This document shows positions 26,098 to 35,097 of a stretch of 64,000 bases of DNA, one piece after another. Both the position numbers and the translations under genes were made by a program. Every line of letters starts with the position of its first letter. Positions within the stretch are counted from its first letter, which is position 1. The notes beneath the pieces were generated by a model. The model saw only the letters and a list, made by a program, of their open reading frames with translations. It ran no database searches and was not told the origin of the DNA. Origin of the DNA: Aromatoleum tolulyticum (GTDB lineage: Bacteria > Pseudomonadota > Gammaproteobacteria > Burkholderiales > Rhodocyclaceae); assembly GCF_900156155.1 (NCBI RefSeq), contig NZ_FTMD01000001.1:310001-374000 (forward strand). The letters are read 5' to 3'.

Positions 26098-26181
26098 GTT
26101 GCAGTTCCCCCTTCGTTCGCCCTTTCGAAAGACGGATCAACGCTCACTGTAGCCGATCCGCGGCACGGATGCGCCCCCGCC

Positions 26182-26535
26182 TCACGCGACCCGATGCAGG
26201 CTCACGCGGCCGCCTTGCGCCGCACATGCGCGGCTGCGGGCGCGCGCGTCGAACCAGCCGGCGAACCGTTGCAGCCACCCCCTTGGTGCAGGAGCCGTGC
26301 ATGGCGAGGAACGCAGGATGAACTCGGCGCCGCGCACCGAGGTGATGACGACATCCGACGCGTTCCCGAGCGTGAAGGACTGTCCCGGACCGAGCACGAC
26401 GTCGCGGCTGTCGCCGTGCTGGGTCAGCCATACGCAGCCCTTGTGCCCGATCACCTCGACGCCGAGCGCCCGGTCGAGGACCATCGTTCCGCTCGCCCCG
26501 AGGGACAGGCGCGTGATTTCCGTACGCACGTCCAT
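26182..26535 (-). CDS. DUF2917 domain protein
   Basis: A 117-residue protein with a small cupin-like beta domain (GHKGCVWLTQHGDSRDVVLG, then FTLGNASDVVITSVRGAEFI) that matches DUF2917. The ATG at 26535 follows GGGAGA with 5-base spacing; a longer frame to 26592 is less likely. It is divergent from a LysR/GcvA-like gene, a pairing I have seen in other betaproteobacteria. Function unknown. Confidence 0.75.
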   Translation of the reverse strand: MDVRTEITRLSLGASGTMVLDRALGVEVIGHKGCVWLTQHGDSRDVVLGPGQSFTLGNASDVVITSVRGAEFILRSSPCTAPAPRGWLQRFAGWFDARARSRACAAQGGRVSLHRVA

Positions 26536-26662
26536 GACGATCTCCCGTGTCGCGATCACGGATGCACGAAGCGCATCTGTCCGTATCGCCACGTTTGCAG
26601 TATCGTCAGCACATCACACGCACACAAACGGATAATGCGCATCAATCGGATGCGTAAAAATC

Positions 26663-27560
26663 ATGCGTACGGCACCCGCCCGCCTCCCTCCGCTGGACCC
26701 GCTGCGCGGCTTCGTCGCCGCGGCACGGCACCTCAGCTTCACGCGCGCGGCCGAGGAGCTGTTCCTCACCCAGTCGGCGATCAGCCGCCAGGTGCAGGCG
26801 CTCGAGGACGCGCTCGGGGTGGCGCTGTTCGTACGCGGGGTGCGCAGCCTCGCGCTCACCGCCGAGGGCGCCCGCCTCGCCCGCGCCGCCGAGGCCTGGC
26901 TCGCCGAGTACGCGGCGCTCGCCGACACGCTGCGCCCGCGCGGCCCGCGGCCGGTGACGGTCACGGCCAGCATCGGCATCTCGGCGCTGTGGCTGGTGCC
27001 GCGCCTGGCGCGCTTCCAGGCGCGCCATCCGAACATCGACGTGCGCGTCGCGGCGAGCAACCGCATGGTCGACCTCGCGCGCGAGGACGTGGACCTCGCG
27101 GTGCGCTACTGCGCCGACCGCGACGCCCCGCCCGGCGCCGAGCGGCTGTTCGGCGAATCGGTGGTGCCGGTCGCCAGCCCGGCGCTGGCCGCGCGCGCTC
27201 GACGCGACGACGCTGCCGCAGACCGTGCTGCTCGACTTCGACGACCCGCGCTACCCGTGGCTGCGCTGGAGCGACTGGCTCGCGGCGATGGGACTGGAAC
27301 AGCTGCGCCCGCGTGCGGTGCTGGTGTTCAACCACTACGACCAGCTGATCCAGGCAGCGGTCGCCGGACAGGGCATCGCGATCGGTCGCGCCCGGCTGGT
27401 CGGCGAACTGCTCGCGGACGGGCGGCTCGTGCGCGTCGGCAGCGGCGCGCGCGAGATCGCGGATCGGGGTTTCTGGCTGGTGCGCGCGGCAGGCGTGCAG
27501 CGCCCGGAGGTCGCACGTTTCGCCGACTGGCTGCGCGAAGAGGCGGCGGCGAGCGCGTGA
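26663..27560 (+). pseudogene. LysR/GcvA-type regulator with a frameshift
   Basis: The N-terminal part is a good LysR HTH and linker (LDPLRGFVAAARHLSFTRAA, LTQSAISRQVQALEDALG). It continues through FGESVVPVASPALAAR, then the matching frame changes within the repeat at 27191-27198. The rest of the effector domain (QTVLLDFDDPRYPWLRWSDW to FADWLREEAAASA) is in another frame and ends at 27560. Restoring one GC unit in GCGCGCGC makes the protein continuous (AARALDATTLPQTVLLDF). This is either a genuine inactivation or phase variant, or a sequencing error in a GC tract. It would otherwise encode about 299 residues regulating the divergent DUF2917 gene. Confidence 0.8.
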
Positions 27561-27579
27561 GGCGGCCGAGGCGCCGCGG

Positions 27580-28479
27580 TCAGGCCGCCGGCGCGGGGCG
27601 GTTGGCGATCCAGATGCCGGCGCCGACGAACACGAGCGCGAGCCAGATCGCCGCGGTCATGGCTTCGCCGAGCACGACGACGCCCGCCAGCACGCCCATC
27701 ACCGGGGTGAGGAAGGAGAACGACGACAGGCGCGTCGCCGGGTACTGCGAGATCAGCCAGAACCACGCGAGGTAGCTCGCCGCGGCGACGATCACGGTCT
27801 GGAAGGCGAAGGCCGTCCACACGCGCGCGTCGGCGGCGAACACGCCCACCTCGCCGAGGGCGAGCGACAGCGGCGTCAGCGTCAGCGCCGAGACGCCGAG
27901 CTGGTACAGCAGGGTCTTTTCCGCCGACGCGCGCGCAAGCGGGCTCACCTTCACCGTGAGCGTCGTCGCGGCCCACGCCACCGCCGCACCCAGCATCATC
28001 AGGTCGCCGATCCACGCCTTCCCGGACGGCTCCAGCAGGCCCTCGCCGAACAGCACCAGCACGCCGACGAACGCGAGCGCCATGCCGACCCATTGCGCGC
28101 GCCGCATGTGCTCGTGCGGCAGCAGCCACACGGCGCCGATGGCAACCATGAAGGGCGCGGTGTACAGGAAGATCACGCCGCGCGAGGCGGTGGTGTATTG
28201 CAGCGCGGCGAAGATCAGCGCGAACTCGGCGGCGAACAGCACCCCCGCGATGATGCCGGGCGCGAGGGTCCCGTCCGGTTCCGCAAGCCTCACCCCGCGC
28301 AGGCGCGCCCACAGCAGGATCAGCAGCGTCGCGCCGGCAGAGCGCCAGCCGGCCTGCCACAGCGGCGAGATGCCGACATTGGTGATCTTGATCGCGGCCT
28401 GCTGCAGGCCCCAGATCGAGCACAGCACGACCATCATCGAGATCGCGAGGCGATCGAGATGGGGACGCAGCGGCGGCAT
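27580..28479 (-). CDS. EamA/DMT family transporter
   Basis: A 299-residue inner-membrane protein with about ten helices and two EamA repeats (LCSIWGLQQAAIKITNVGIS and GDLMMLGAAVAWAATTLTVK). Its ATG shares an A with the TGA of apbE (TGATG), so translation is coupled. DMT proteins export metabolites such as amino acids or nucleotides; the substrate is not evident. It is the last gene of a gshA-gshB-apbE-eamA operon. Confidence 0.85.
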   Translation of the reverse strand: MPPLRPHLDRLAISMMVVLCSIWGLQQAAIKITNVGISPLWQAGWRSAGATLLILLWARLRGVRLAEPDGTLAPGIIAGVLFAAEFALIFAALQYTTASRGVIFLYTAPFMVAIGAVWLLPHEHMRRAQWVGMALAFVGVLVLFGEGLLEPSGKAWIGDLMMLGAAVAWAATTLTVKVSPLARASAEKTLLYQLGVSALTLTPLSLALGEVGVFAADARVWTAFAFQTVIVAAASYLAWFWLISQYPATRLSSFSFLTPVMGVLAGVVVLGEAMTAAIWLALVFVGAGIWIANRPAPAA

Positions 28480-29534
28480 CAATCGACGACCGTTACGGGC
28501 GCGGTGCCGGACGGGAACTGCAAGCGGGCGCGCAGTTCGCGCGTGACCTCGATATGCCCGTTGGCGGCGACGCGCAGCGCGTGGTCGATGCCGTAGCGGC
28601 GCGTGTATTGGCGCCAGTTGTCGCCGGCGATGAAGGGCGGCTTGCTCGCGGCGTCGGACAGCGTGCCGGCCCCTTCGCGCGGGGTCACCAGCACGGTCAT
28701 GGACTGCGTCGCCTCGGCGGGCCCGCCGCTGCGCGGGTCGAGCAGATGCGAGTAGCGCTTGCCGTCGAGCTCGAAGTAGCGCTGGTAGTCGCCCGAAGTG
28801 CCGATCGCCTCGCCGTCGTAGAGCGGCAGCGTCGCCAGCGGTTGCGGCTCGCGCGGGTGCTGCAGGCCGATGCGCCACGGGCTGTCGCCCTTCTTGCCCA
28901 GCGCCAGGATGTTGCCGCCGATGTTGATGAGCGCATTCTCGATGCCCTTCGCGCGCAGGATCGCCGCCGCGCGGTCGAGCGCATAGCCCTTGGCATAGCC
29001 GCCGAGGTCGAGCTTCACGGCCGGATTGCGGCTTTCGACCTGGTTGGCGTTGATGACGAGGTCGGACATGCGCGGCGCCGCGTCCAGCACCGCCCGTAGC
29101 GCGGAGGGATCGGGGCGGCGCGGCACGAACTCGTCGGCCTGGAAGCCCCACATCTCGATCAGCGCGCCCATCGCGGGATTGAACAGGTTGTCACCCAGGT
29201 CCGCCAGCCGGCCCGCGTCCGTCAGCATCGCGGCGAGTTCGTTCGACACGGTCGCGACCTCGCCGCGCGCGATCGCGTCGTTCAGCCTGGTCAGCTCGGA
29301 CGGCTGCCACGCATGGTAGGCGCGATGCAGGCGGTCGAACTCGCGCAGCACCTCGGCCATCGCCGCCTCGGCGGTCTCGCGCGTTTCGCCATACACGGTG
29401 ACGTCGACGCGCGTGCCGAACACGTAGGCCTCCTGCTTGTGCAGTTCGGCATTGGTGCACGCCGTCAGCACTGCCGCGCACAGCAGGGCCAGCAGGACGG
29501 TGGCGGCATGCCGCAGCGCCTCGCGCAGGCTCAT
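28479..29534 (-). CDS. apbE: FAD:protein FMN transferase (ApbE), lipoprotein
   Basis: A 351-residue protein with a lipoprotein signal (LLALLCAAVLTACTN, lipobox LTAC). The ApbE domain shows VKLDLGGYAKGYALDRAAAI, NIGGNILALGKKGDSPWRIG and TSGDYQRYFELDGKRYSHLL, including the HLLDPRSG metal/FAD region. ApbE attaches FMN to threonine in periplasmic partners such as Nqr, Rnf or NosR subunits. None of these partners is in the window. Start overlaps the gshB stop (ATGA). Confidence 0.92.
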   Translation of the reverse strand: MSLREALRHAATVLLALLCAAVLTACTNAELHKQEAYVFGTRVDVTVYGETRETAEAAMAEVLREFDRLHRAYHAWQPSELTRLNDAIARGEVATVSNELAAMLTDAGRLADLGDNLFNPAMGALIEMWGFQADEFVPRRPDPSALRAVLDAAPRMSDLVINANQVESRNPAVKLDLGGYAKGYALDRAAAILRAKGIENALINIGGNILALGKKGDSPWRIGLQHPREPQPLATLPLYDGEAIGTSGDYQRYFELDGKRYSHLLDPRSGGPAEATQSMTVLVTPREGAGTLSDAASKPPFIAGDNWRQYTRRYGIDHALRVAANGHIEVTRELRARLQFPSGTAPVTVVD

Positions 29535-30487
29535 CGGGCGCAGGCCTCCTCGAGCATGTCGACGAGCAGCGCGGCCACCGAAAAGCCGCTCTGCTCGGCG
29601 ATCTCGACGAAGCAGGTGGGGCTCGTGACGTTGATCTCGGTGAGCTGGCCGCCGATCATGTCCAGCCCCACGATCAGCAGCCCGCGTCCCCACAGCACAG
29701 GCGCGAGGTACTCCGCGACCTCGCGTTCGCGCTCGGTGAGCGGCATCGCGACGCCGCGCCCGCCCGCGGCGAGGTTGCCGCGCGTCTCGCCGGCCTTGGG
29801 GATGCGCGCGAGCGAATACGGCACGACCTCGCCGCCGACGATCAGCACGCGCTTGTCGCCCTCGGCGATCTGCGGCAGGAAACGCTGCGCCATGATCGTG
29901 CGCACGCCCTCGTGCGTGAGGGTCTCGACGATCACGTTGCGGTTCGGGTCGTCGGCGCGCACGCGGAAGATCTGGCTGCCTCCCATGCCGTCGAGCGGCT
30001 TCAGGATCACGTCGCCGAGCTCGTCGATGAAGGCATGCACGTCGGCGCCGTCGCGCGCGATCAGGGTGGTCGGGGCGAACTGCGGGAATTCGCAGATCGC
30101 GAGCTTCTCCGAGTGGTCGCGGATCGCGCGCGGGTCGTTGAACACGCGCGCGCCGCCCGCGACCGCGCGCTCGAGCATCCACGTCGCGGTCACGTACTCG
30201 AAGTCGAAGGGCGGATCCTGGCGCATCAGCACCGCGTCAAAGGCCGTAAGCGGCAGCACCGCCTCCTCGCCGGGGAGGTACCACGCGTGGTCGTCGGCGG
30301 TCGGGCGGATCGCCAGCGCGCGCGCCGACACGACGCCGTCGCGCCAGGTCAGCGCCTCGCGCCGGATCGCGAACACCGCGTGCCCGCGCGCGTGGGCCTC
30401 GCGCATCATCGCGATGCTCGAATCCTTGTAGGCCTTCAGGCGGTCGAGCGGGTCGACGATGAAGGCGATCCTGAGACGGTCGGTCAT
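29531..30487 (-). CDS. gshB: Glutathione synthetase
   Basis: A 318-residue ATP-grasp enzyme. The N-terminal domain starts LRIAFIVDPLDRLKAYKDSS and includes RQDPPFDFEYVTATWMLERA. The ATP-grasp part has DVILKPLDGMGGSQIFRVRA and GLDMIGGQLTEINVTSPTCF. It joins gamma-glutamylcysteine and glycine in the cytosol. It lies 9 bp after gshA, giving the complete glutathione pathway in one operon. Confidence 0.95.
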   Translation of the reverse strand: MTDRLRIAFIVDPLDRLKAYKDSSIAMMREAHARGHAVFAIRREALTWRDGVVSARALAIRPTADDHAWYLPGEEAVLPLTAFDAVLMRQDPPFDFEYVTATWMLERAVAGGARVFNDPRAIRDHSEKLAICEFPQFAPTTLIARDGADVHAFIDELGDVILKPLDGMGGSQIFRVRADDPNRNVIVETLTHEGVRTIMAQRFLPQIAEGDKRVLIVGGEVVPYSLARIPKAGETRGNLAAGGRGVAMPLTEREREVAEYLAPVLWGRGLLIVGLDMIGGQLTEINVTSPTCFVEIAEQSGFSVAALLVDMLEEACAR

Positions 30488-30496
30488 GGGCGCCCT

Positions 30497-31789
30497 TTAC
30501 GCGACGTCCGCTTCGGCCGGTTCGGTTTCCTCGATCTCGACCGAGGCGGCGAGCAGCGCGAGGCGCGCGACGACGCCGTAGGCGTAGAAGCGGTTCGGCG
30601 CGGCATCCGGAGCCTGGCGGCAGTCGGGCAGCGAGCAGCAGGTCTGGAACGCGAGCGGCTTGAAGTGCATGCCCGGCGCGTTGAGGTTCTCGTCGCGGCC
30701 GCGTTCGGTATGCACGCGGTAGAAACCGCCGACGACGAAGCGGTCCATCATGTACACGACCGGCTCGGCGACCGCATCATCGACCGTCTCGAAGGTATGC
30801 ACGCCTTCCTGGATGATCACCTCCTGCACCTGCAGGCCTTCCTTCACAACGCTCATCTTGTTGCGCTGGCGCCGGTTCAGCCCGATCACCTCGGAGGCGT
30901 CGCGCACCGTCATCACGCCCATGCCGTAGGTGCCCGCATCGGCCTTGACGACGACGAAGGGCGTCTCGTCGACGCCGTATTCCTTGTATTTCGCGCGGAT
31001 GCGCGTGAGCAGGCCGTCGACCTCGGCCGCAAGGCAGTCCTCGCCGGTGCGCTCCTGGAAGTTGATCTGGCCGCACACGCCGAACTCGGGGTTGATGCGC
31101 CACGGATCGATGCCGATCACCTCGCCGAACTCGCGCGCGACGCGGTCGTAGGCTGCGGCGTGGATCGACTTGCGCCGCGTGTGCCAGCCGGCGTGCAGCG
31201 GCGGGATCAGCCACTGCTCGTCGAGGCCCTTGAGGATCGCCGGGGTGCCGCCCGACAGATCGTTGTTGAGCAGGATCGCGCACGGATTGAAGCCGGCAAG
31301 CCCGACGCGGTTGCCGGTGCGCACCAGCGGCTCCAGCGTCAGCGAGCCGCCGTTGGCGAGCTCCAGCGTCGTCGGCGCGGTGATCTCGGGCAACAGCGAG
31401 CCCACCCGCACCTCAAGGCCGGTGAGCTGCAGCACCGACACCAGCTTGGCGACGTTCTGCAGGTAGAACTGGTTGCGCGTGTGGTTCTCGGGGATCAGCA
31501 GCAGCTGGCGCGCGTCCGGGCAGATGCGCTCGATCGCATCCTGCGCGGCCTGCACGCACAGCGGCATGAACACATCGTTGATGTTGTTCCAGCCGCCGGG
31601 GAAGAGGTTGAGGTCGACCGGTGCGAGCTTGAAGCCCGAATTGCGCAGGTCGGTCGAGGCGTAGAAGGGTGGCATATGGTCCTGCCACTGCACGCGCATC
31701 CAGCGTTCGATCTCCGTGGCATGGCCGAGGAAGTGCTTCTCCAGCTCCAGCAGCGGACCGGTGAGGGCCGTCGTAAGGTGAGGAACCAT
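30497..31789 (-). CDS. gshA: Glutamate-cysteine ligase (proteobacterial TIGR02049 type)
   Basis: A 430-residue protein of the glutamate-cysteine ligase family found in betaproteobacteria, distinct from the E. coli GshA family. Recognisable segments are MPPFYASTDLRNSGFKLAPV, DLNLFPGGWNNINDVFMPL, IGIDPWRINPEFGVCGQINF and VVVKADAGTYGMGVMTVRDA. It makes gamma-glutamylcysteine, the first step of glutathione synthesis. First gene of the operon gshA-gshB-apbE-eamA. Confidence 0.92.
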   Translation of the reverse strand: MVPHLTTALTGPLLELEKHFLGHATEIERWMRVQWQDHMPPFYASTDLRNSGFKLAPVDLNLFPGGWNNINDVFMPLCVQAAQDAIERICPDARQLLLIPENHTRNQFYLQNVAKLVSVLQLTGLEVRVGSLLPEITAPTTLELANGGSLTLEPLVRTGNRVGLAGFNPCAILLNNDLSGGTPAILKGLDEQWLIPPLHAGWHTRRKSIHAAAYDRVAREFGEVIGIDPWRINPEFGVCGQINFQERTGEDCLAAEVDGLLTRIRAKYKEYGVDETPFVVVKADAGTYGMGVMTVRDASEVIGLNRRQRNKMSVVKEGLQVQEVIIQEGVHTFETVDDAVAEPVVYMMDRFVVGGFYRVHTERGRDENLNAPGMHFKPLAFQTCCSLPDCRQAPDAAPNRFYAYGVVARLALLAASVEIEETEPAEADVA

Positions 31790-31878
31790 GGAATTTTTCC
31801 CGTAATGGATGCCACCGGCGACACGCGCCGGCGACGATGGTTTTGCCCGAATACTACATCACCCTGCCCCGCAGGGAT

Positions 31879-33120
31879 TCAGACCGCGGCAAAGGCGCGA
31901 AAGTGCTCCGGCAGCGGCGCGTTCTCGAGGCTGCGTTGGGTGAAGATGTAGCGCCCGTCGCACACGAAGCCGAGATCGCCCCAGTCGACGGCGTTCAGCG
32001 CGTCGCGGAAGGCCGCGGGATCGACGTCCTCGCGACGCGGAAACACCGCCAGCACCGCGCCGTCGTAATGCGGGCAGTCGTGCAGGAAGAAGGGCTGCGG
32101 CCGGCGCGTGCGCCCGTTCACATACACGCGCGGGCGCCCGGACTGGAAATAGCCGCGCCCCCAGTGCCACCAGTTGCGCTCGTCGAAATTGCTCACGCGG
32201 CGCGCGATCAGACGCTCCTTGTGCGGCAACAGCGCCGCGGGCGGGCGATCGTCCGGCTCCACCCACAGCATGCGCCGCGTGGCTCCGCTCTTCACCGTCG
32301 CCGAGCACACGAAGTCGCGGTTGCCGGCCGCCTCGTCGGCGTAGATGTCATCGGCACCGGACACCGCCCCGACCTTGACGAAGGCGACGTCCGACAGCCG
32401 CAGCGGATAATCGCCGCGCGCGAACATCAGGTGGCCCGCACACTCGACGAGGTGGCGCGTCTGCCAGGCCGGCGCCGCGAGCGCATCGGCGAGGCGGTCA
32501 CTGGCGCCGATCTCCGCGTAACGCATGCTGCGCTCGAAGTTGTCCTTCTCGAAACGCCAGATCAGGCAGTTCGGCACCGCGTCGTCGAACACGCGCGCGT
32601 CGCCGAGCCCGATCGCGTCGGTGATCGTGCCGCTCGCCATCATCAGGCGATTGAGCTTCACCGCCGAAGTCACCTTGAGGAAGTCGCGCGGCGTGATGAA
32701 GATCAGTTCGCCGCCCGGCGCAAGGTGACGCAGGCACTTCTCGATGAAGAACAGGTACAGGTTGGAACGCCCGTCGAAGTGCTCGTCGTGCAGCAGCGCG
32801 CGCGTCGCCGCCGGGATGTCCTGGAAGCGCACGTAGGGCGGATTGCCGATGATCGTGTCGAAGCGCTCGCTTTCCGGGTAGGCGAAAAAATCGATGTTCG
32901 TCGCGCCGGGCGGGCAGTGGTCGGCGTCGTACTCGATGCCGACCGCGCCCGGCAGGTGGCGCAGGAAGGCGCCGTCGCCGCAGGACGGCTCCAGCACGCG
33001 GCCGCGGTTGCGGCGCAGCGCGAGCATCGCGCGCACCACCGCCTCGGGCGTGAATACCTGGCCGAGCATGGCGACGTCACGCGGGCGGGCGGGCGCGTTG
33101 GTGTTCACGTCGGGTTGCAT
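31879..33120 (-). CDS. Orphan N6-adenine DNA methyltransferase-like protein
   Basis: A 413-residue class I SAM methyltransferase. The SAM-binding loop VLEPSCGDGAFLRHLPG and the catalytic NPPY motif (FDTIIGNPPYVRFQDI) identify a gamma-type N6-adenine MTase, preceded by GQVFTPEAVVRAMLALRR. The C-terminal half may recognise the target. No restriction nuclease or specificity subunit is adjacent, so it may be a solitary methylase. I chose the ATG at 33120 over an upstream TTG; neither has a clear RBS. Confidence 0.8.
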   Translation of the reverse strand: MQPDVNTNAPARPRDVAMLGQVFTPEAVVRAMLALRRNRGRVLEPSCGDGAFLRHLPGAVGIEYDADHCPPGATNIDFFAYPESERFDTIIGNPPYVRFQDIPAATRALLHDEHFDGRSNLYLFFIEKCLRHLAPGGELIFITPRDFLKVTSAVKLNRLMMASGTITDAIGLGDARVFDDAVPNCLIWRFEKDNFERSMRYAEIGASDRLADALAAPAWQTRHLVECAGHLMFARGDYPLRLSDVAFVKVGAVSGADDIYADEAAGNRDFVCSATVKSGATRRMLWVEPDDRPPAALLPHKERLIARRVSNFDERNWWHWGRGYFQSGRPRVYVNGRTRRPQPFFLHDCPHYDGAVLAVFPRREDVDPAAFRDALNAVDWGDLGFVCDGRYIFTQRSLENAPLPEHFRAFAAV

Positions 33121-33351
33121 TCGGGCCAATGGGAGTGGACGTGCCCGCAGCGGAACGGAGGGGAGCGCTTCGGCATGGAGCGGCAGGAAGGTTCTGGGCG
33201 GATTGCGCCGAAGATAAACCGCGTGCGCGTCTCACGCAAATCGGCGGCGCATCGGGCGAGATCGCGCGTATGTCGGCAATTTTTACACACAGGGGTCGAT
33301 GTGCACGTCGCAAAGTAAAATTTTTCCTTATATTCAGCGCACTACGGTAGT

Positions 33352-33368
33352 TTTGCACGAATATTGCT
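33352..33368 (+). promoter_or_regulatory. Near-consensus sigma-54 promoter of the PEP-CTERM gene
   Basis: TTTGCACGAATATTGCT matches the RpoN consensus YTGGCACGRNNNTTGCW at all defined positions except the first G of the -24 GG. The two elements are exactly 10 bases apart. Transcription would start near 33379, leaving about 39 bases to the ATG at 33418. In flocculating betaproteobacteria PEP-CTERM genes are controlled by RpoN with PrsK/PrsR, so the location fits. The 297-bp gap 33121-33417 holds no gene. Confidence 0.6.
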
Positions 33369-33417
33369 TATTCATGACACAAGGAGCTCGGCCGTTTTCA
33401 GGACGAGCAACCGCTTC

Positions 33418-34068
33418 ATGCAAAAGAGCACCGCTATCAAACGCTTCGCACTCGCGTCGGCCCTCGTCGCGACCTTGCCCTCCGCCCAGGCGCAGTTGGC
33501 CACGGACGCGGAGAGCCTCGCGGGCTATGCGGGGATCGCGACCCTGACGGTCACGCGCGCCGGTCCGACCAGCTCGTCGACCGAGTCGGGCACCGTTTCC
33601 GGGCTCGAAGTCGGAACCACGTTCTCCATTGCATGGACGACGGCAGGGCTCTATGCGGGCCCTGTCGCCGACGCGACCGGTTTGCCGCTGTACGCGGTCG
33701 ACTTCGGATCGGTGCTGCCCGGCTACGCGCCGACCAGCCTCGGAAGGCATGTTTTCGACCTCTCGCTTCCTGAAGCCGAACTCGACGTCGATCAACTCGA
33801 CCTCGCCGGACCGTCGGGCGGAGATCTGCACGAGTTCGCCGCGCTCCTGGCGGCCGAAGAAGAGCGCGCCGCGTGGACGGACCACGCGAACCAGGGGATC
33901 TTCGGCGCAAGCTACCAACTGATCCTGTTCAACATGCCGGGCGGGCTGTTCACCGCGCAGGCCGCTGCGGTCGATGACATCAGCGTCGCCGCGGTCCCGG
34001 AACCCGACATTCTCGCGCTCATCGGCATCGCCCTCGTCGGCCTCGGCCTGAGTCGGCGGCGCCACTGA
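33418..34068 (+). CDS. PEP-CTERM sorted exported protein
   Basis: A 216-residue secreted protein. A signal peptide (MQKSTAIKRFALASALVATL, cleavage near AQAQ) is followed by a beta-rich body of unknown function. The C-terminal sorting tail has VPEPDILALIG, a hydrophobic helix and the basic end LSRRRH. The VPEP motif with helix and Arg cluster is the exosortase recognition signal, so the protein is probably processed for the cell surface or exopolysaccharide matrix. No exosortase gene is in the window. The start has only a weak RBS (GGACGAG); the upstream TTG at 33364 would fall inside the promoter. Confidence 0.85.
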   Translation: MQKSTAIKRFALASALVATLPSAQAQLATDAESLAGYAGIATLTVTRAGPTSSSTESGTVSGLEVGTTFSIAWTTAGLYAGPVADATGLPLYAVDFGSVLPGYAPTSLGRHVFDLSLPEAELDVDQLDLAGPSGGDLHEFAALLAAEEERAAWTDHANQGIFGASYQLILFNMPGGLFTAQAAAVDDISVAAVPEPDILALIGIALVGLGLSRRRH

Positions 34069-34082
34069 AAGGTACCGGAACG

Positions 34083-34104
34083 GCGCCATTCGCGACAATG
34101 GCGC
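34083..34104. terminator. Hairpin after the PEP-CTERM gene
   Basis: GCGCCATT (34083-34090) pairs perfectly with AATGGCGC (34097-34104) around a 6-base loop, 15 bp after the stop. No T-run follows, so it may act as a 3' stability element or a weak terminator. Confidence 0.5.
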
Positions 34105-34212
34105 GAACCTGGCGACGCCTCACCGCGTCGAACGGCTGACTTGGAGTGACAATACCCGCCGCAGGGCGGCCCGCCTCCGGTCGCACCGTGTCCACTCTTC
34201 CGGATCTTCACC

Positions 34213-35004
34213 ATGTCGCTGTCCCCGGCGGAAGTCGCAGAGTTGCGGCATGCCCGCGACCTTCTTGAAAACCCCGGCCTCGCCGCACGCATCAGCGACG
34301 CCCTCGGTTCGCCGATCGAACGCGGCTTCGAGATGCTGCCGAAGCGGTGGAACGCCGCGGTGACGGGTGCCACGCACAAGGCCATCGCAACCGCCCTCGA
34401 CGTCGCACTGCGCACTCTGGACCACGAACGCACCGACGCCCCCGCAAACCGCTGGCACAAGCTCGCCGTCGGCACCACCGGTGCAGCCGGCGGCGCCTTC
34501 GGGCTCGCGGCGCTGGCGATCGAACTGCCCGTATCGACGACGATCATGCTGCGCTCGATCGCCGACATCGCGCGCAGCGAAGGCGAAGACCTGCGCGACC
34601 TCGACACACGCCTGCAATGCCTGCAGGTGCTTGCGCTGGGCGGCCGCGCCGCGGGCGACGACGCCGCCGAAACCGCCTACTTCGCCGCCCGCGCCGCGAT
34701 GGCTAAGGCGGTGTCGGAGGCCGCACGCTATCTCGCGCAGCAGGGCGCGGTGCTGCACGGCGCCCCCGCCATCGTGCGCCTGATCACGCAGATCGCCTCG
34801 CGCTTTTCGATCACCGTGTCGCAGAAGGTCGCGGCGCAGGCCGTGCCCGTGCTCGGCGCCGTCGGCGGTGCGCTGGTCAACACCGTCTTCATCGATCACT
34901 TCCAGGACATCGCGCGCGGACATTTCGTCGTGCGGCGACTGGAACGCCGTCACGGTGCGGAAGAGGTGCGGCACGTATATAACGAGATTGCGGGTCGCCG
35001 GTAA
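34213..35004 (+). CDS. EcsC family protein
   Basis: A 263-residue protein matching the EcsC domain: WHKLAVGTTGAAGGAFGLAA, IELPVSTTIMLRSIADIARS and QKVAAQAVPVLGAVGGALVN. Hydrophobic glycine/alanine-rich segments suggest membrane association. EcsC in Bacillus accompanies an ABC transporter, but stand-alone proteobacterial copies have no known function. It is followed in the same direction by a PASTA protein. Confidence 0.85.
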   Translation: MSLSPAEVAELRHARDLLENPGLAARISDALGSPIERGFEMLPKRWNAAVTGATHKAIATALDVALRTLDHERTDAPANRWHKLAVGTTGAAGGAFGLAALAIELPVSTTIMLRSIADIARSEGEDLRDLDTRLQCLQVLALGGRAAGDDAAETAYFAARAAMAKAVSEAARYLAQQGAVLHGAPAIVRLITQIASRFSITVSQKVAAQAVPVLGAVGGALVNTVFIDHFQDIARGHFVVRRLERRHGAEEVRHVYNEIAGRR

Positions 35005-35097
35005 GGCCCGGAGTGAAGCGTCGCACTGCGGAGGTGCGCGATGAGGCGGAGCGCCGAGTGGCCGGATGTCATCCATTCCAACGGGGAACGGCTCGCC

